Assembly (NCBI GenBank): GCA_963833505.1
Contig: CAWHYG010000015.1
Coordinates: 1-64,000 of the forward strand
Direction: 5' to 3'
Length of the DNA: 64,000 bases
Source of the DNA: CAWHYG01 sp963833505
Lineage (GTDB): Bacteria > Eisenbacteria > RBG-16-71-46 > CAIMUX01
Shown here: piece after piece, positions 42,002 to 50,896 of the stretch
Position numbering within the stretch: position 1 is the first letter of the stretch
How the letters are laid out: every line of letters begins with the position of its first letter
Program-made: the position numbers and the translations under genes
Notes under the pieces: model-generated
Databases searched by the model: none
Told to the model about the DNA's origin: nothing
What the model saw: only the letters and a program-made list of their open reading frames with translations

Positions 42002-44563
42002 ATGGGAAGCTGTGTGACCTCAAACCTCAGGAACGCCGCGCGAATCGCGATCCGCCGTGCGGCGGTGGCCCTGGTGGCCCTCGCCGCAGTCCTGGGCCTC
42101 CTGCTCAACGCCGGATGCTTCGGCCGGGGCGGCGTCCGGCACGTCATCCTGATCAGCATCGACACCTGCCGGGCCGATCACCTGAGCTGCTATGGATTCC
42201 CGCGGCCGACCACGCCCCACCTCGATACGCTGGCGCAGGATGGAATCCGCTTCACCCACGCCGCAACCACGGTGCCCCTGACCTTGCCGGCGCACTGCTC
42301 CATGCTCACCGGCACGACGCCGCTCGCCCACGGGGTCCACGACAATTCCAACTACCGGCTCGACGACTCCAAGACGACCGTGGCGGAGATCCTGCGGGAT
42401 GCCGGCTGGCGCACGGCCGGCATCGTGGGCGCCATGGTGCTGTCGAAGCGGTTCAACCTGTGCCAGGGATTCCAGAGCTGGGACGACCAGTTCGGATCGC
42501 CCGCCACCCCCGGGGCGCCGGCGCCGAGCGAGCGCCGGGCCGGAGACGTCACGCGGCTCGCCTCGGCCTGGCTGGAGCAGAACCACGCGGCGCCGAAGTT
42601 CTTCCTGTTTCTCCACTATTACGATCCCCACGTCGCCTACGATCCGCCCGAGCCCTACGCCACGACCTTTCACGACGACCTGTACTCCGGCGAGATCGCC
42701 TACACGGATGCGGAGATCGGCCGGCTCTTCGATCTCTTGAAACGCCTCGGCCTGTACGACAACAGCCTCATCATCGTGACCGGAGACCACGGCGAAGGCC
42801 TGGGCGAGCACGGCGAAGCGGCGCACGACTATTTCATCTATCAAAGTACGGTCCACATTCCGCTGATCGTGAAGCCGCCGGCAAATCTCCGCCGTCTGTA
42901 CAAGCTCGCGCAGCCCGCGCCGGGATCGAGCCCGGGCGAAGGACCGGCCCCCGGGTCAAGTGCCGGCGACGTCGCGGGTTCCGGCTCCGGTCGGGGCCGG
43001 GTGGTGGACGCTCCCGTCTGCATCACCGACATCGTTCCGACGATCCTCCGGCAGGCGCGTCTGGCCGTGCCGTCCTGGCTGCAGGGAGAGGATCTCCTGG
43101 GCGGCCTGGAGGCCGGGAAAGGCGCGGCCCCGACTCCGGAAACACGTTCGCTCTACTGCGAGTCGCTGAGCCCGACCCGCTACGGCTGCAATCCTCTCTT
43201 CGGAATCCTCGACGGAAGATGGAAGTACATCCTTTCGACCCGCCCGGAGCTGTACAACCTCGAGGCCGACCCCGGAGAGACGAAGGACCTGATCCAGCAG
43301 GAGCCGGGCCGCGCCGATCTCTTGCGCGGCAAGCTGCAGACGCTCATGGGCGCGCTCCGCGTCTCGGACCAGGCGAGCGGCCGCGCCACTCCCGACGAGG
43401 AGACCCAGGAGCGGCTACGCTCCCTCGGGTACATCTCCGGCAGCTCGATGCATGAGACCTTCACCGTCGATCCGGCCAGACCCGACGCCAAGGATCGGAT
43501 CGGAGCCCACGTAGCCTTCGGCGACGCGATCCGCCTGGAGGGCGAACGCAAGCTGGATCAGGCCCGCGCCGTTGTGGCGGATCTGGAGCAACGCTATCCC
43601 GGCTTGACCGACGTCGAGATGTTCCGGGGCTTGATCGAGTTCGAGAGCGGAAACGCGAAGGAAGCGGTAAGCCACTATGAGGCCGGGCTCGCCCTGATGG
43701 AGAAGGAGGCGGCCGGCCGGAGCGCCATGACGGTCAATCCCGACCTGGCGTCGGGCCACTACCAGCTCGCCAATGCTCTGGCGGAGACCGACCGCAAGGA
43801 GGACGCGCTCAACGAGTATCACGAGGCGATCCACCTGAACGGCCGCTATGTCGATGCCTGGTTCAATCTCGGCGTCACGCTGGCCCAGATGGGCCGGGTC
43901 GATGAGGCGGTCAGCGCTTTCACAGAAACGCTGAAGCTCCAGCCGGATCACGCCGAGGCGCACTACAATCTGGCCATCGCCGCGTTGACGCGGAGCGAAC
44001 CGGACGAAGCGAACCGGCACCTGGCCGAGGCGTTGCGAATCCGGCCGGATTATCCGGAAGCCCATGCGGCGATGGGCGACCTCCTGGCTTCGCAGAATCG
44101 GCTTCCGGACGCAGCGCAGCAGTACTCCGAGGCGCTCAAGGCCAACCCCGATTTCACGGTGGCGCGGTGCAAGCTGGCTCGGGTTCTGATGGGCGAAGGG
44201 AACGCGGAAGAGGCGGTGTCCATGTACCGCACGGCGATCCAGGCGATGCCGGATCAACCCGCCATCGCCGGCGAGCTGGCCTGGATCCTCGCGACGCATC
44301 CCGATGCGCGGATCCGGAACGGCGCCGAGGCGGTCCGCCTGGCCGAAGCCGCCTGCCGGAAGGCGCCCCCTCTGCAGCAGCCCACGCTCGTCGCAACGCT
44401 CGCCGCGGCCTATGCCGAGGCCGGCCGGTTTGATGACGCCGTGCGCGCGCAACAGAAGGCGCTGGAACTGGCGCGGGCGGCGGGCCAGGAGAATCTCGTG
44501 CCGGCGATCGAGGCGCGGATCGCGCAGTTCAAGCAGCGGCAGCCGGTGCGGGGGAGATTCTAG
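42002..44563 (+). CDS. Sulfatase-fold (alkaline phosphatase superfamily) lipoprotein fused to TPR repeats
   Basis: 853 residues. The signal peptide ends in a lipobox (LLLNAGC). The alkaline-phosphatase-superfamily domain shows VILISIDTCRADHLSCYG (first metal ligands) and IIVTGDHGEGLGEHG (second set). Where sulfatases have Cys/Ser-x-Pro-x-Arg, which becomes formylglycine, this protein has PLTLPAHCSMLTG, a Thr-x-Pro-x-His. Classical sulfatase activity is therefore unlikely, and a phosphoester or other hydrolase is more probable. From about residue 500 come TPR repeats (GHYQLANALAETDRKEDALNEYHEAIHLN, AWFNLGVTLAQMGRVDEAVSAF and others). Its 3' end overlaps the convergent DUF488 gene by 4 bases. 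Confidence 0.85.
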   Translation: MGSCVTSNLRNAARIAIRRAAVALVALAAVLGLLLNAGCFGRGGVRHVILISIDTCRADHLSCYGFPRPTTPHLDTLAQDGIRFTHAATTVPLTLPAHCSMLTGTTPLAHGVHDNSNYRLDDSKTTVAEILRDAGWRTAGIVGAMVLSKRFNLCQGFQSWDDQFGSPATPGAPAPSERRAGDVTRLASAWLEQNHAAPKFFLFLHYYDPHVAYDPPEPYATTFHDDLYSGEIAYTDAEIGRLFDLLKRLGLYDNSLIIVTGDHGEGLGEHGEAAHDYFIYQSTVHIPLIVKPPANLRRLYKLAQPAPGSSPGEGPAPGSSAGDVAGSGSGRGRVVDAPVCITDIVPTILRQARLAVPSWLQGEDLLGGLEAGKGAAPTPETRSLYCESLSPTRYGCNPLFGILDGRWKYILSTRPELYNLEADPGETKDLIQQEPGRADLLRGKLQTLMGALRVSDQASGRATPDEETQERLRSLGYISGSSMHETFTVDPARPDAKDRIGAHVAFGDAIRLEGERKLDQARAVVADLEQRYPGLTDVEMFRGLIEFESGNAKEAVSHYEAGLALMEKEAAGRSAMTVNPDLASGHYQLANALAETDRKEDALNEYHEAIHLNGRYVDAWFNLGVTLAQMGRVDEAVSAFTETLKLQPDHAEAHYNLAIAALTRSEPDEANRHLAEALRIRPDYPEAHAAMGDLLASQNRLPDAAQQYSEALKANPDFTVARCKLARVLMGEGNAEEAVSMYRTAIQAMPDQPAIAGELAWILATHPDARIRNGAEAVRLAEAACRKAPPLQQPTLVATLAAAYAEAGRFDDAVRAQQKALELARAAGQENLVPAIEARIAQFKQRQPVRGRF

Positions 44564-44964
44564 CCCGACTCCGAAGTTGGCGAGAGTTCCGCCCCGTGCT
44601 TCTTGAGCAGCTCCCTCAGCACCGACCGGTGGCAGCGCGCCTCATCCGCGCAGTAGCACCCCACCGCCAGATTCGTCCGGCGCGAGAGCGCCGCCAGAAG
44701 CGTAAGCAGCCGCGCCGCCTCGGGCCGCTTCATTTCCGCGCGGTACTTTCTCACGAAACGGCGCCAGGTCTGCTCGTCGTCGGCCTGCATGGCTTCCTTG
44801 ACAAGATCCTCGGACGGCGCCAGATCCGGCAGCCAGACATCGTAGAAGTTCCGGGACGCGTGCTCGGCCTTGGGCACCCCACGCGGCGGACGCCGGACGG
44901 TCCCGAGCCGCAGACCCTCGCCGGGCGTTCTCGGGCTTCCCAGCTGCACGATCCGAATCGCCAT
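44560..44964 (-). CDS. DUF488 family protein
   Basis: A 134-residue protein from ATG 44964 (AAGGGG upstream). It begins IRIVQLGSPRTPGEGLRLGTVRRPPRGV and has the DUF488 hallmark near the C-terminus, LAVGCYCADEARCHRSVLRELL, with Cys-Tyr-Cys and Cys-His. DUF488 proteins are small, widespread and of unknown function. The length is normal. Confidence 0.85.
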   Translation of the reverse strand: MAIRIVQLGSPRTPGEGLRLGTVRRPPRGVPKAEHASRNFYDVWLPDLAPSEDLVKEAMQADDEQTWRRFVRKYRAEMKRPEAARLLTLLAALSRRTNLAVGCYCADEARCHRSVLRELLKKHGAELSPTSESG

Positions 44965-45075
44965 CGACCAGCCCCTTCTTTCCCGGCCGACTCCGCTCAC
45001 CGGCCCGAATACTCCCGCATGAACCTGCCGTGCTGTCGCATCCGCGTCAGTCCGCCCTGAGCAACGATGCCCACG

Positions 45076-45840
45076 TCACCTCCGGGTCAACGGGATCTCG
45101 ATCGAGCCGAAAGCCTCGCGGGTCTTCCCGTCCATCATCTTGAAGCGAAACGCGACCTTCCGCGTGGAATCGGGCACGCGCTCGAAATAGAGAAAGCCGG
45201 CCACGGTTCCGCCGGGCTCGAGGTCGCCCTCCGGAAGCGCCTGGTCCACCATCTCCCCGGCCGGAAGATGGAGATTCGTGAGATAGGTGCCCCAGCGATC
45301 CCAATACAGCGTGTCGAAGTCCAGGTCATCCCAAGGCTGCAGGTACGGATACCAGGGAGCGAGGGCCGGCGCCACCAGGAAGTTCTTCCAGACATAGGGC
45401 GGAGCTGGAACCTGATCGGACACCGTCGTCCGGACGTTGAAGGGCGGAAGCGCGGGATAGGCGGTTCCCGACGAGTCCTCCAGAGTGAACTCGCTGAACC
45501 GGATGCCCAAATCTCGCGTGCCGTCGTTGTTGATCTTGACGAGGATCGGAGTCACTTCGAACGCCAGATCGGCGGGGTCCCGGGACCATTCATTCGTGCG
45601 CAGATCCAGGCGCACGTCCTCGACCTTGGAGCGGACCTCGTTCCGGCTGAACGGATTGCTGCCCGGCGCGGGCATGAGGGGCCTCACACCGGCGCATCCG
45701 CCGGCCAGCGCGACCGCGGCGGCAGTGGCAAGGAGGCGGTGAAGGCCAGGCGCAGGAGCACGGAGGCAGGGGCGCCGCCAGGGGCCAAAGTTCGAGCCCG
45801 GCAGCGGGTCCGGCAAACGGGGCCGGCGATATGCACTCAA
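45076..45840 (-). CDS. Lipoprotein of unknown function
   Basis: About 254 residues. The start is uncertain: TTG 45840 is proposed because no ATG or GTG lies in frame near a signal sequence. The segment LLATAAAVALAGGC is a convincing lipobox with the anchoring Cys about 50 residues in. The mature part is beta-rich (VEDVRLDLRTNEWSRDPADLAFEVTPILVKINNDGTRDLGIRF) with conserved-looking aromatics (APWYPYLQPWDDLDFDTLYWDRWGTYL), then a C-terminal YFERVPDSTRKVAFRF strand. I do not recognise the family. A much longer reverse frame running to 50064 is an artefact of antisense to two real genes. Confidence 0.65.
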   Translation of the reverse strand: MSAYRRPRLPDPLPGSNFGPWRRPCLRAPAPGLHRLLATAAAVALAGGCAGVRPLMPAPGSNPFSRNEVRSKVEDVRLDLRTNEWSRDPADLAFEVTPILVKINNDGTRDLGIRFSEFTLEDSSGTAYPALPPFNVRTTVSDQVPAPPYVWKNFLVAPALAPWYPYLQPWDDLDFDTLYWDRWGTYLTNLHLPAGEMVDQALPEGDLEPGGTVAGFLYFERVPDSTRKVAFRFKMMDGKTREAFGSIEIPLTRR

Positions 45841-46107
45841 GGGATTGAACAGGCGGTTTCCCTCCCCGGGCCTCGCTTGCGGCCGATCCCCATCAGCAGG
45901 CCTGAACGGCAGTGTGCCACGGAGTTCCGGCCGGCACAACGTGCGCGAGACGGGGCGGCTCGAGCATCTTGACGCTGAGACGGCGCCGATCGCCCGGCTC
46001 CGGTCTTCGGCCGTATTCGGCCGTCTTCTGCCGGCATCCTTATCATGGCTCGGTCCCGCGGTCTTCACCGACTTGTCCTGATCCCTGTCGGGACTTAGCC
46101 TCAAGGC

Positions 46108-46965
46108 ATGCTCCTCACGCGCGAAGAGATGACCCACGACTTCGGCGGCGCGCGATTCGACCCGATCGCCGATCGCGACCTGCTGGCCTTCTTCTTCAAT
46201 CAGTTCCTCTACGGCGAGGTCACGGGGATCCAGGTCGGCCACTGGCTGTACCAGGCACCCGATCTCGAAGCCGCGCGCTTCCTGGCGCGGCAGTCGGTCG
46301 AGGAGATGGGCCACGTCCGCATCTTCCTCGAGATCCTCCGCCGCATCGGAGCCGAGCCGGGCCCCGCCCACCGCATCGTGCGGTTCCTTGCCACCGGATT
46401 CATGGGCGGATCCTTCCCCGAGCACACCTGCCTGGAGATGGCGATGGGAGAGGGATTCGTGCTCATGACCCTCTACGCGCTCATGGACACGATCGCGAAC
46501 CAGGAGATCGTGGAAGGGCTGACGGCGGCGGCGGTCCAGGAGGAGAAGCACGTCGCCTTCGGCGAGGAGCGCACGGCGGAGGCGGTCCGGCGATGGCCGC
46601 CCCTCCGCGGACACCTGATGGCGCTCTCGATGGTAAGCCTGCGCGCCATCGACAGCTTCGGCCCGCAGATCCGCAAGCTGGCGCCGGAGCACCCGGTGAT
46701 CGCGCAGATGCCGGACTTCGTGCGCGCGGTCACGCGGGCGAGCGAGCTGCGGCTCCGGCGCATGGGAATCCTGGAGCGTTCGCTGGCCGAGTTTCGGGGG
46801 CCGGGCGCCAATCTCCGGATCGCCGCCGCCATGGCCCGCCGTTACGGGCGGGTGCTTCTGCCGCGCCGTCCCCGCCGGCTGACCGACAGCTATCTGGAGG
46901 ATCCTTTGATTCCCTTGACCCAGGCCGGGATCCACTCCGCGGTCAAGCAGGCTTCCACGAAATAG
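46108..46965 (+). CDS. Ferritin-like diiron protein
   Basis: A 285-residue, mostly helical protein with two ExxH motifs in the right spacing for a four-helix-bundle diiron site: Glu37 (YGEVTG), Glu66-His69 (EEMGH), Glu115 or Glu110, Glu145-His148 (EEKH). It could store iron or catalyse an O2-dependent oxidation. The C-terminal 80 residues are Arg-rich and helical. It lies upstream of the receiver/PEP-synthase-like gene with a 165-base gap. No specific family name can be assigned. Confidence 0.75.
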   Translation: MLLTREEMTHDFGGARFDPIADRDLLAFFFNQFLYGEVTGIQVGHWLYQAPDLEAARFLARQSVEEMGHVRIFLEILRRIGAEPGPAHRIVRFLATGFMGGSFPEHTCLEMAMGEGFVLMTLYALMDTIANQEIVEGLTAAAVQEEKHVAFGEERTAEAVRRWPPLRGHLMALSMVSLRAIDSFGPQIRKLAPEHPVIAQMPDFVRAVTRASELRLRRMGILERSLAEFRGPGANLRIAAAMARRYGRVLLPRRPRRLTDSYLEDPLIPLTQAGIHSAVKQASTK

Positions 46966-47130
46966 CTTCAACTGGACCTCTGCGGCACGGGCGCCAGACC
47001 GAGCAGGCTCAATGGGACTTTCGTGACCGGCAAGGATCTCGCCCACGTCAAACGTCGGACAAAACGTCACGTCGAGGTTAGACTCCACATCAGAGCGGCG
47101 GTCGCCGATCCAGAATCCAGGGGAGGCTCC

Positions 47131-50100
47131 ATGAAGGGTTCTGATTCCGCGGAGAAGGACGGATTCCACGGGCCGGACGGCGGTGGGGTCGCAAGCAGCT
47201 CGGCCAGCGACTACGACCCCACCCATGCCGTCTTCCGCGACCTGATGAGCTATCGGATCCGCGAGGTCCTGCTCGTCTCGAGCCTCTACGACTCCTACGT
47301 CCTGGAAGAGGACGGCCAGCTCGCCGAGAGCCTGGACGCGGAGTACTACCAGCTTCAGTTGCACACCACGCCGCGCATCACCCGGGTGTCCACCGCCGAA
47401 GCCGCGCTCGAAGCGCTCGGAACCAGCGCCTACGATCTCATCATCACCATGACCCGTCTCGGCGGCATGGACGCGATCCGGTTCGGACGCGAGGTCAAGG
47501 CCCGGTTTCCCGATCTCCCCATCGTGCTTCTGGCCGACAATCCGCCCGAAGCCAACCGGATCAAGACGGAGAACCATCCGCGCTGCCTGGATCAGGTCTT
47601 CGTCTGGCGCGGCGACGTGGCTCTGTTCCTCGCCATCATCAAGTACATCGAGGATCAGCGGAACGTGGAGGCCGACACCCTCCGGGCCGGGGTCCGGACC
47701 ATCATCCTGATCGAGAACTCGGTCCGCTTCTACAGCACCTATCTGCCGCTCCTTTATACGGAGCTGATGTCCCAGACCCACAGTTTCCTGGCCGACGGCG
47801 TCAACACCCGCCAGCGCCTCCGCCGGATGAAGGCCCGCTCGAAGATCCTGCTGGCGGAGAGCTTCGAGGAAGGCTGGGATCTCTTCCGCCGCTACCGCCC
47901 CTTCGTCCTCGGCGTGATCACCGACGCGCGCTTTCCGCACGAGGGAAGGCCCGATCCGGAGGCCGGCCTGGAGTTCATCCGCCGGGTGAAAGCCGAGGAT
48001 CCCGACATGCCGGCCCTGATCCAGTCCTCCGACGACCGGCTGGCCGAGCGGGCCCATCAGCTCGGCGCCGCCTTCGTGCACAAACGCTCTCCCCACCTGC
48101 TGGACGACCTCCGCGGATTCATGAGGAGCAGCCTGGGCTTCGGGGATTTCGTCTTCCAGCTTCCGGACGGCCGCGAGGTTGCCCGGGTGCAGGATCTGGC
48201 GGGAATGCCCCGCGCGCTTGCGGAGGTGCCGGAGGAGTCGCTGCGCTACCACGCGACCCGGAACCATTTCTCCAATTGGTGCATGGCGCGGACCGAGTTT
48301 GCGCTGGCCGCGCGCCTGCGGCCGGTCCGGATCACCGATTTCCCCCGCATCGAGGATCTCCGCCGCTACCTGATCGACGCTTTCACCCGGCTGAAGACCG
48401 ACGCCCGCCGGGGCGTGGTGGCCGAGTTCTCGCGCATCAACTTCGACGACCTGGGCGGCTTCGCGCGGATCGGCGCCGGGTCGATGGGAGGCAAGGGACG
48501 CGGGCTGGGCTTCATCAACTCGCTCTTGTGGCGCCAGCAGGATTCTCCGGGCGGGACGCGGATCTTCGTGCCGCCGGCCGCGGTCATCGGCGCCGACGTC
48601 TTCGACCAGTTCCTGCGCGACAACAAGCTGGCGCCGATCGCGCTCTCCGACTCTCCCGACGAGGAGATCGCGCGCGCCTTTCTGGCCGGCCGGCTTCCCG
48701 AGCCGGTGCTCGAAGACCTGCGGGTCTTCGTCGACCGGATCCGTTATCCCCTGGCAGTGCGGTCCTCCAGCCTGCTCGAGGACTCCCACGATCAGCCCTT
48801 CGCCGGGATCTATCGCACCTACATGCTGGCCAACAATGCGCCCGACGCCGAATCCCGGTTTTTCGAGCTCTGCGCCGCGGTCAAGCTCGTCTACGCCTCG
48901 ACCTTCTATCGAAACGCCAAGGCCTATCTCCAGAACACGCCCTATCGGCCGGAAGAGGAGAAGATGGCGGTGGTCTTGCAGCGCCTGGTGGGGGCGGCCC
49001 ACGGCCGCTGGTTCTATCCCAGCTTCGCCGGCGTGGCGCGATCGTACAACTACTATCCGGTGCTCGAGCAGCAGGCGGAGGACGGCATCGCCGTGGTCGC
49101 TCTCGGATTCGGCCGGACGGTCGTGGACGGAGGCCGGGCGCTTCGGTTCTCTCCGGCCGCGCCTCAGTCCCTGCCCCAGTTCTCCAGCTCGGCCGAGATC
49201 CTCAAGAACGCCCAGCGCGAGTTCTACGCCCTCGATCTGGAGCGATCCGCTCCTCTGATCCACGGGGCAGGCGACGACACCCTGACCCAGCTCGACCTGG
49301 AGCAGGCCGAAGCGCACGGAACGCTTGGCCCCATGGGATCGGTGTACAACCAGGACAATGACGCCGTCTACGACGGGCTTTCGCGCCCGGGCGTCCGACT
49401 CGTGACTTTCGCTTCCATCCTCAAGAGCGGAACCTTCCCCCTGCCGGAGATCCTGGCGCGCCTTCTCCTCCTGGGGCGGGCGGCCATGAGCTGTCCGGTC
49501 GAGATCGAGTTCGCGGTCAACCTGAGCCATCCGGATGGACCGGAATTCGGGGTGGTGCAGATCCGGCCGATGGCGATCGAGGTGGGCACCGAGAACCTGG
49601 ACGAGGCACTGCGAACGATCGACCGGGCCGACATTCTCTGTTCGAGCGAGCAGGCCCTCGGACACGGCAGGATCCGCGACATCCAGGACGTCGTCTACGT
49701 GCGGCCGGAGTCCTTTGACCGCAGCCGGACGCAGACCGTGGCCGAGGAGGTCGGGGCGGCCAACCGGCACCTCGCCGCCCTGGGACGTCCGTTTCTCCTG
49801 ATCGGCCCGGGACGCTGGGGAACTTCGGATCGATGGCTCGGCATCCCGGTGGAGTGGCGCCAGATCTCCGGGGCGCGGGCAATCGTCGAGACCGATCTGG
49901 ACGAGGTCCCGGTCACTCCCTCGGAAGGAACCCACTTCTTCCAGAATCTGACGTCTTTTGGAATCGGCTACTTCACGATCCACCGGCAGGCCGGCGGCGG
50001 CTGGATCGACTATGCCTGGCTGGACGCGCAGCCCGCGGAGTCCGAGACGGCCTACTTGCGCCACGTGCGCCTGGCGCGTCCGCTCGATCTCCGAATCGAC

Positions 50101-50133
50101 GGGCGGACGCGCCGAGGCGTGGTCGTGAAGTAG
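47131..50133 (+). CDS. Receiver-like domains fused to PEP synthase/PPDK-type nucleotide-binding domain
   Basis: 1000 residues from ATG 47131 (GGGGAGG upstream). Residues about 45-180 are receiver-like (REVLLVSSLYDSYVL to DLIITMTRLGGMDAIRF, IVLLADN). A second receiver-like stretch spans about 195-370 (VRTIILIENSVRFYS to VITDARF). The C-terminal half is a pyruvate phosphate dikinase/PEP synthase N-terminal-type ATP-grasp region: GAGSMGGKGRGLGF, then PLAVRSSSLLEDSHDQPFAGIY and later LLIGPGRWGTSDRW. No PEP-utilising phospho-His domain is visible, so it is not a complete PEP synthase. Similar fusions occur in Bacteroidetes. A regulated phosphotransfer role is inferred. Confidence 0.8.
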   Translation: MKGSDSAEKDGFHGPDGGGVASSSASDYDPTHAVFRDLMSYRIREVLLVSSLYDSYVLEEDGQLAESLDAEYYQLQLHTTPRITRVSTAEAALEALGTSAYDLIITMTRLGGMDAIRFGREVKARFPDLPIVLLADNPPEANRIKTENHPRCLDQVFVWRGDVALFLAIIKYIEDQRNVEADTLRAGVRTIILIENSVRFYSTYLPLLYTELMSQTHSFLADGVNTRQRLRRMKARSKILLAESFEEGWDLFRRYRPFVLGVITDARFPHEGRPDPEAGLEFIRRVKAEDPDMPALIQSSDDRLAERAHQLGAAFVHKRSPHLLDDLRGFMRSSLGFGDFVFQLPDGREVARVQDLAGMPRALAEVPEESLRYHATRNHFSNWCMARTEFALAARLRPVRITDFPRIEDLRRYLIDAFTRLKTDARRGVVAEFSRINFDDLGGFARIGAGSMGGKGRGLGFINSLLWRQQDSPGGTRIFVPPAAVIGADVFDQFLRDNKLAPIALSDSPDEEIARAFLAGRLPEPVLEDLRVFVDRIRYPLAVRSSSLLEDSHDQPFAGIYRTYMLANNAPDAESRFFELCAAVKLVYASTFYRNAKAYLQNTPYRPEEEKMAVVLQRLVGAAHGRWFYPSFAGVARSYNYYPVLEQQAEDGIAVVALGFGRTVVDGGRALRFSPAAPQSLPQFSSSAEILKNAQREFYALDLERSAPLIHGAGDDTLTQLDLEQAEAHGTLGPMGSVYNQDNDAVYDGLSRPGVRLVTFASILKSGTFPLPEILARLLLLGRAAMSCPVEIEFAVNLSHPDGPEFGVVQIRPMAIEVGTENLDEALRTIDRADILCSSEQALGHGRIRDIQDVVYVRPESFDRSRTQTVAEEVGAANRHLAALGRPFLLIGPGRWGTSDRWLGIPVEWRQISGARAIVETDLDEVPVTPSEGTHFFQNLTSFGIGYFTIHRQAGGGWIDYAWLDAQPAESETAYLRHVRLARPLDLRIDGRTRRGVVVK

Positions 50134-50242
50134 GGCCTGCCCGGCTCCCTGTGGATGATCCGGGCCGCGACCGATCGCAGCCGGCCGAGATCGCCGCTCG
50201 GCCTTATCGAACCTTGCTCAACGTGGCGGACCCGACTCTGAC

Positions 50243-50896
50243 CTATCGAAGCTTGATCAAAGTGGCGGACGCGTTGCCGTCGCCCGTCCAGGACCGGACG
50301 AAGTAGAGGCCGTCCGGCACGGCCGTTCCAGCGGCGTTCTCTCCGTGCCAGACGAGACTGTGAGGTCCGGCTGCGAACGATCCGTTTGCCAGGGAGATGA
50401 TCTCCCGGCCGGCGGCGTCAAAGACGGCTACCCTCGCCGAGCCGGCGCGCGGAAGGTTGAGCACGACGGTCGTGAAGGGATGGAACGGGTTGGGCGATAT
50501 GCTGAGGGTAGCGACGGCCGGGCGGCCGCTCGAGCTCGGCCGGACTCCGGACGCATCCTGGACGAAGACCGAGCCCACCATGCCCATGGTGCAATGGGGG
50601 ATGCAGAAGTAGTTGTACGTTCCATTCGTGGCGAAGGTGAAACTGAAGGTCTGGTGATTGGAGTCGATGGGAGCGGTCCACATGCCGTTCGGAGTGCAGT
50701 TGTCGCCTGAGGTGGTGGTGTGGGAACCGGCCGCCCAAACCCAATGCACGACGTCGCCCGTCGCAATGGTGATGTTCTGCGGACTGAAAAAGTCATCGCC
50801 GACGCTGACCGTCCACGTCGTGGCGACGGATGGCAGTACAGCGAAGACGCTGAGAACGATCGTGCAGATCGCTGCGGAGACAATCCGACCTCTCAT
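50243..50896 (-). CDS. Secreted plastocyanin-like cupredoxin with C-terminal sorting-type domain
   Basis: A 217-residue protein; ATG 50896 follows AGGAGG with 6-base spacing. Signal peptide MRGRIVSAAICTIVLSVFAVLPSVA. The cupredoxin domain has a complete type I copper site: His59 (AGSHTT) plus Cys98, His101 and Met106 in FCIPHCTMGM. The C-terminal 90 residues (LSISPNPFHPFTTVVL to GLYFVRSW) are a FlgD/T9SS-like sandwich, so this electron carrier is probably anchored at or secreted through the outer membrane. It could serve as an electron acceptor or donor for surface redox chemistry. The octaheme cytochrome is 3 kb away on the other strand. Confidence 0.88.
   Translation of the reverse strand: MRGRIVSAAICTIVLSVFAVLPSVATTWTVSVGDDFFSPQNITIATGDVVHWVWAAGSHTTTSGDNCTPNGMWTAPIDSNHQTFSFTFATNGTYNYFCIPHCTMGMVGSVFVQDASGVRPSSSGRPAVATLSISPNPFHPFTTVVLNLPRAGSARVAVFDAAGREIISLANGSFAAGPHSLVWHGENAAGTAVPDGLYFVRSWTGDGNASATLIKLR

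Noticed and set aside
42002..43500. Classical arylsulfatase
   Set aside because: The formylglycine-forming Cys/Ser is not present at the expected position.
45076..50064. A 1662-codon reverse open frame
   Set aside because: It is antisense to the ferritin-like and receiver/PPDK genes, with Arg/Gly/Val-rich shadow composition. Only its last 254 codons (45840-45076) form a real lipoprotein gene.
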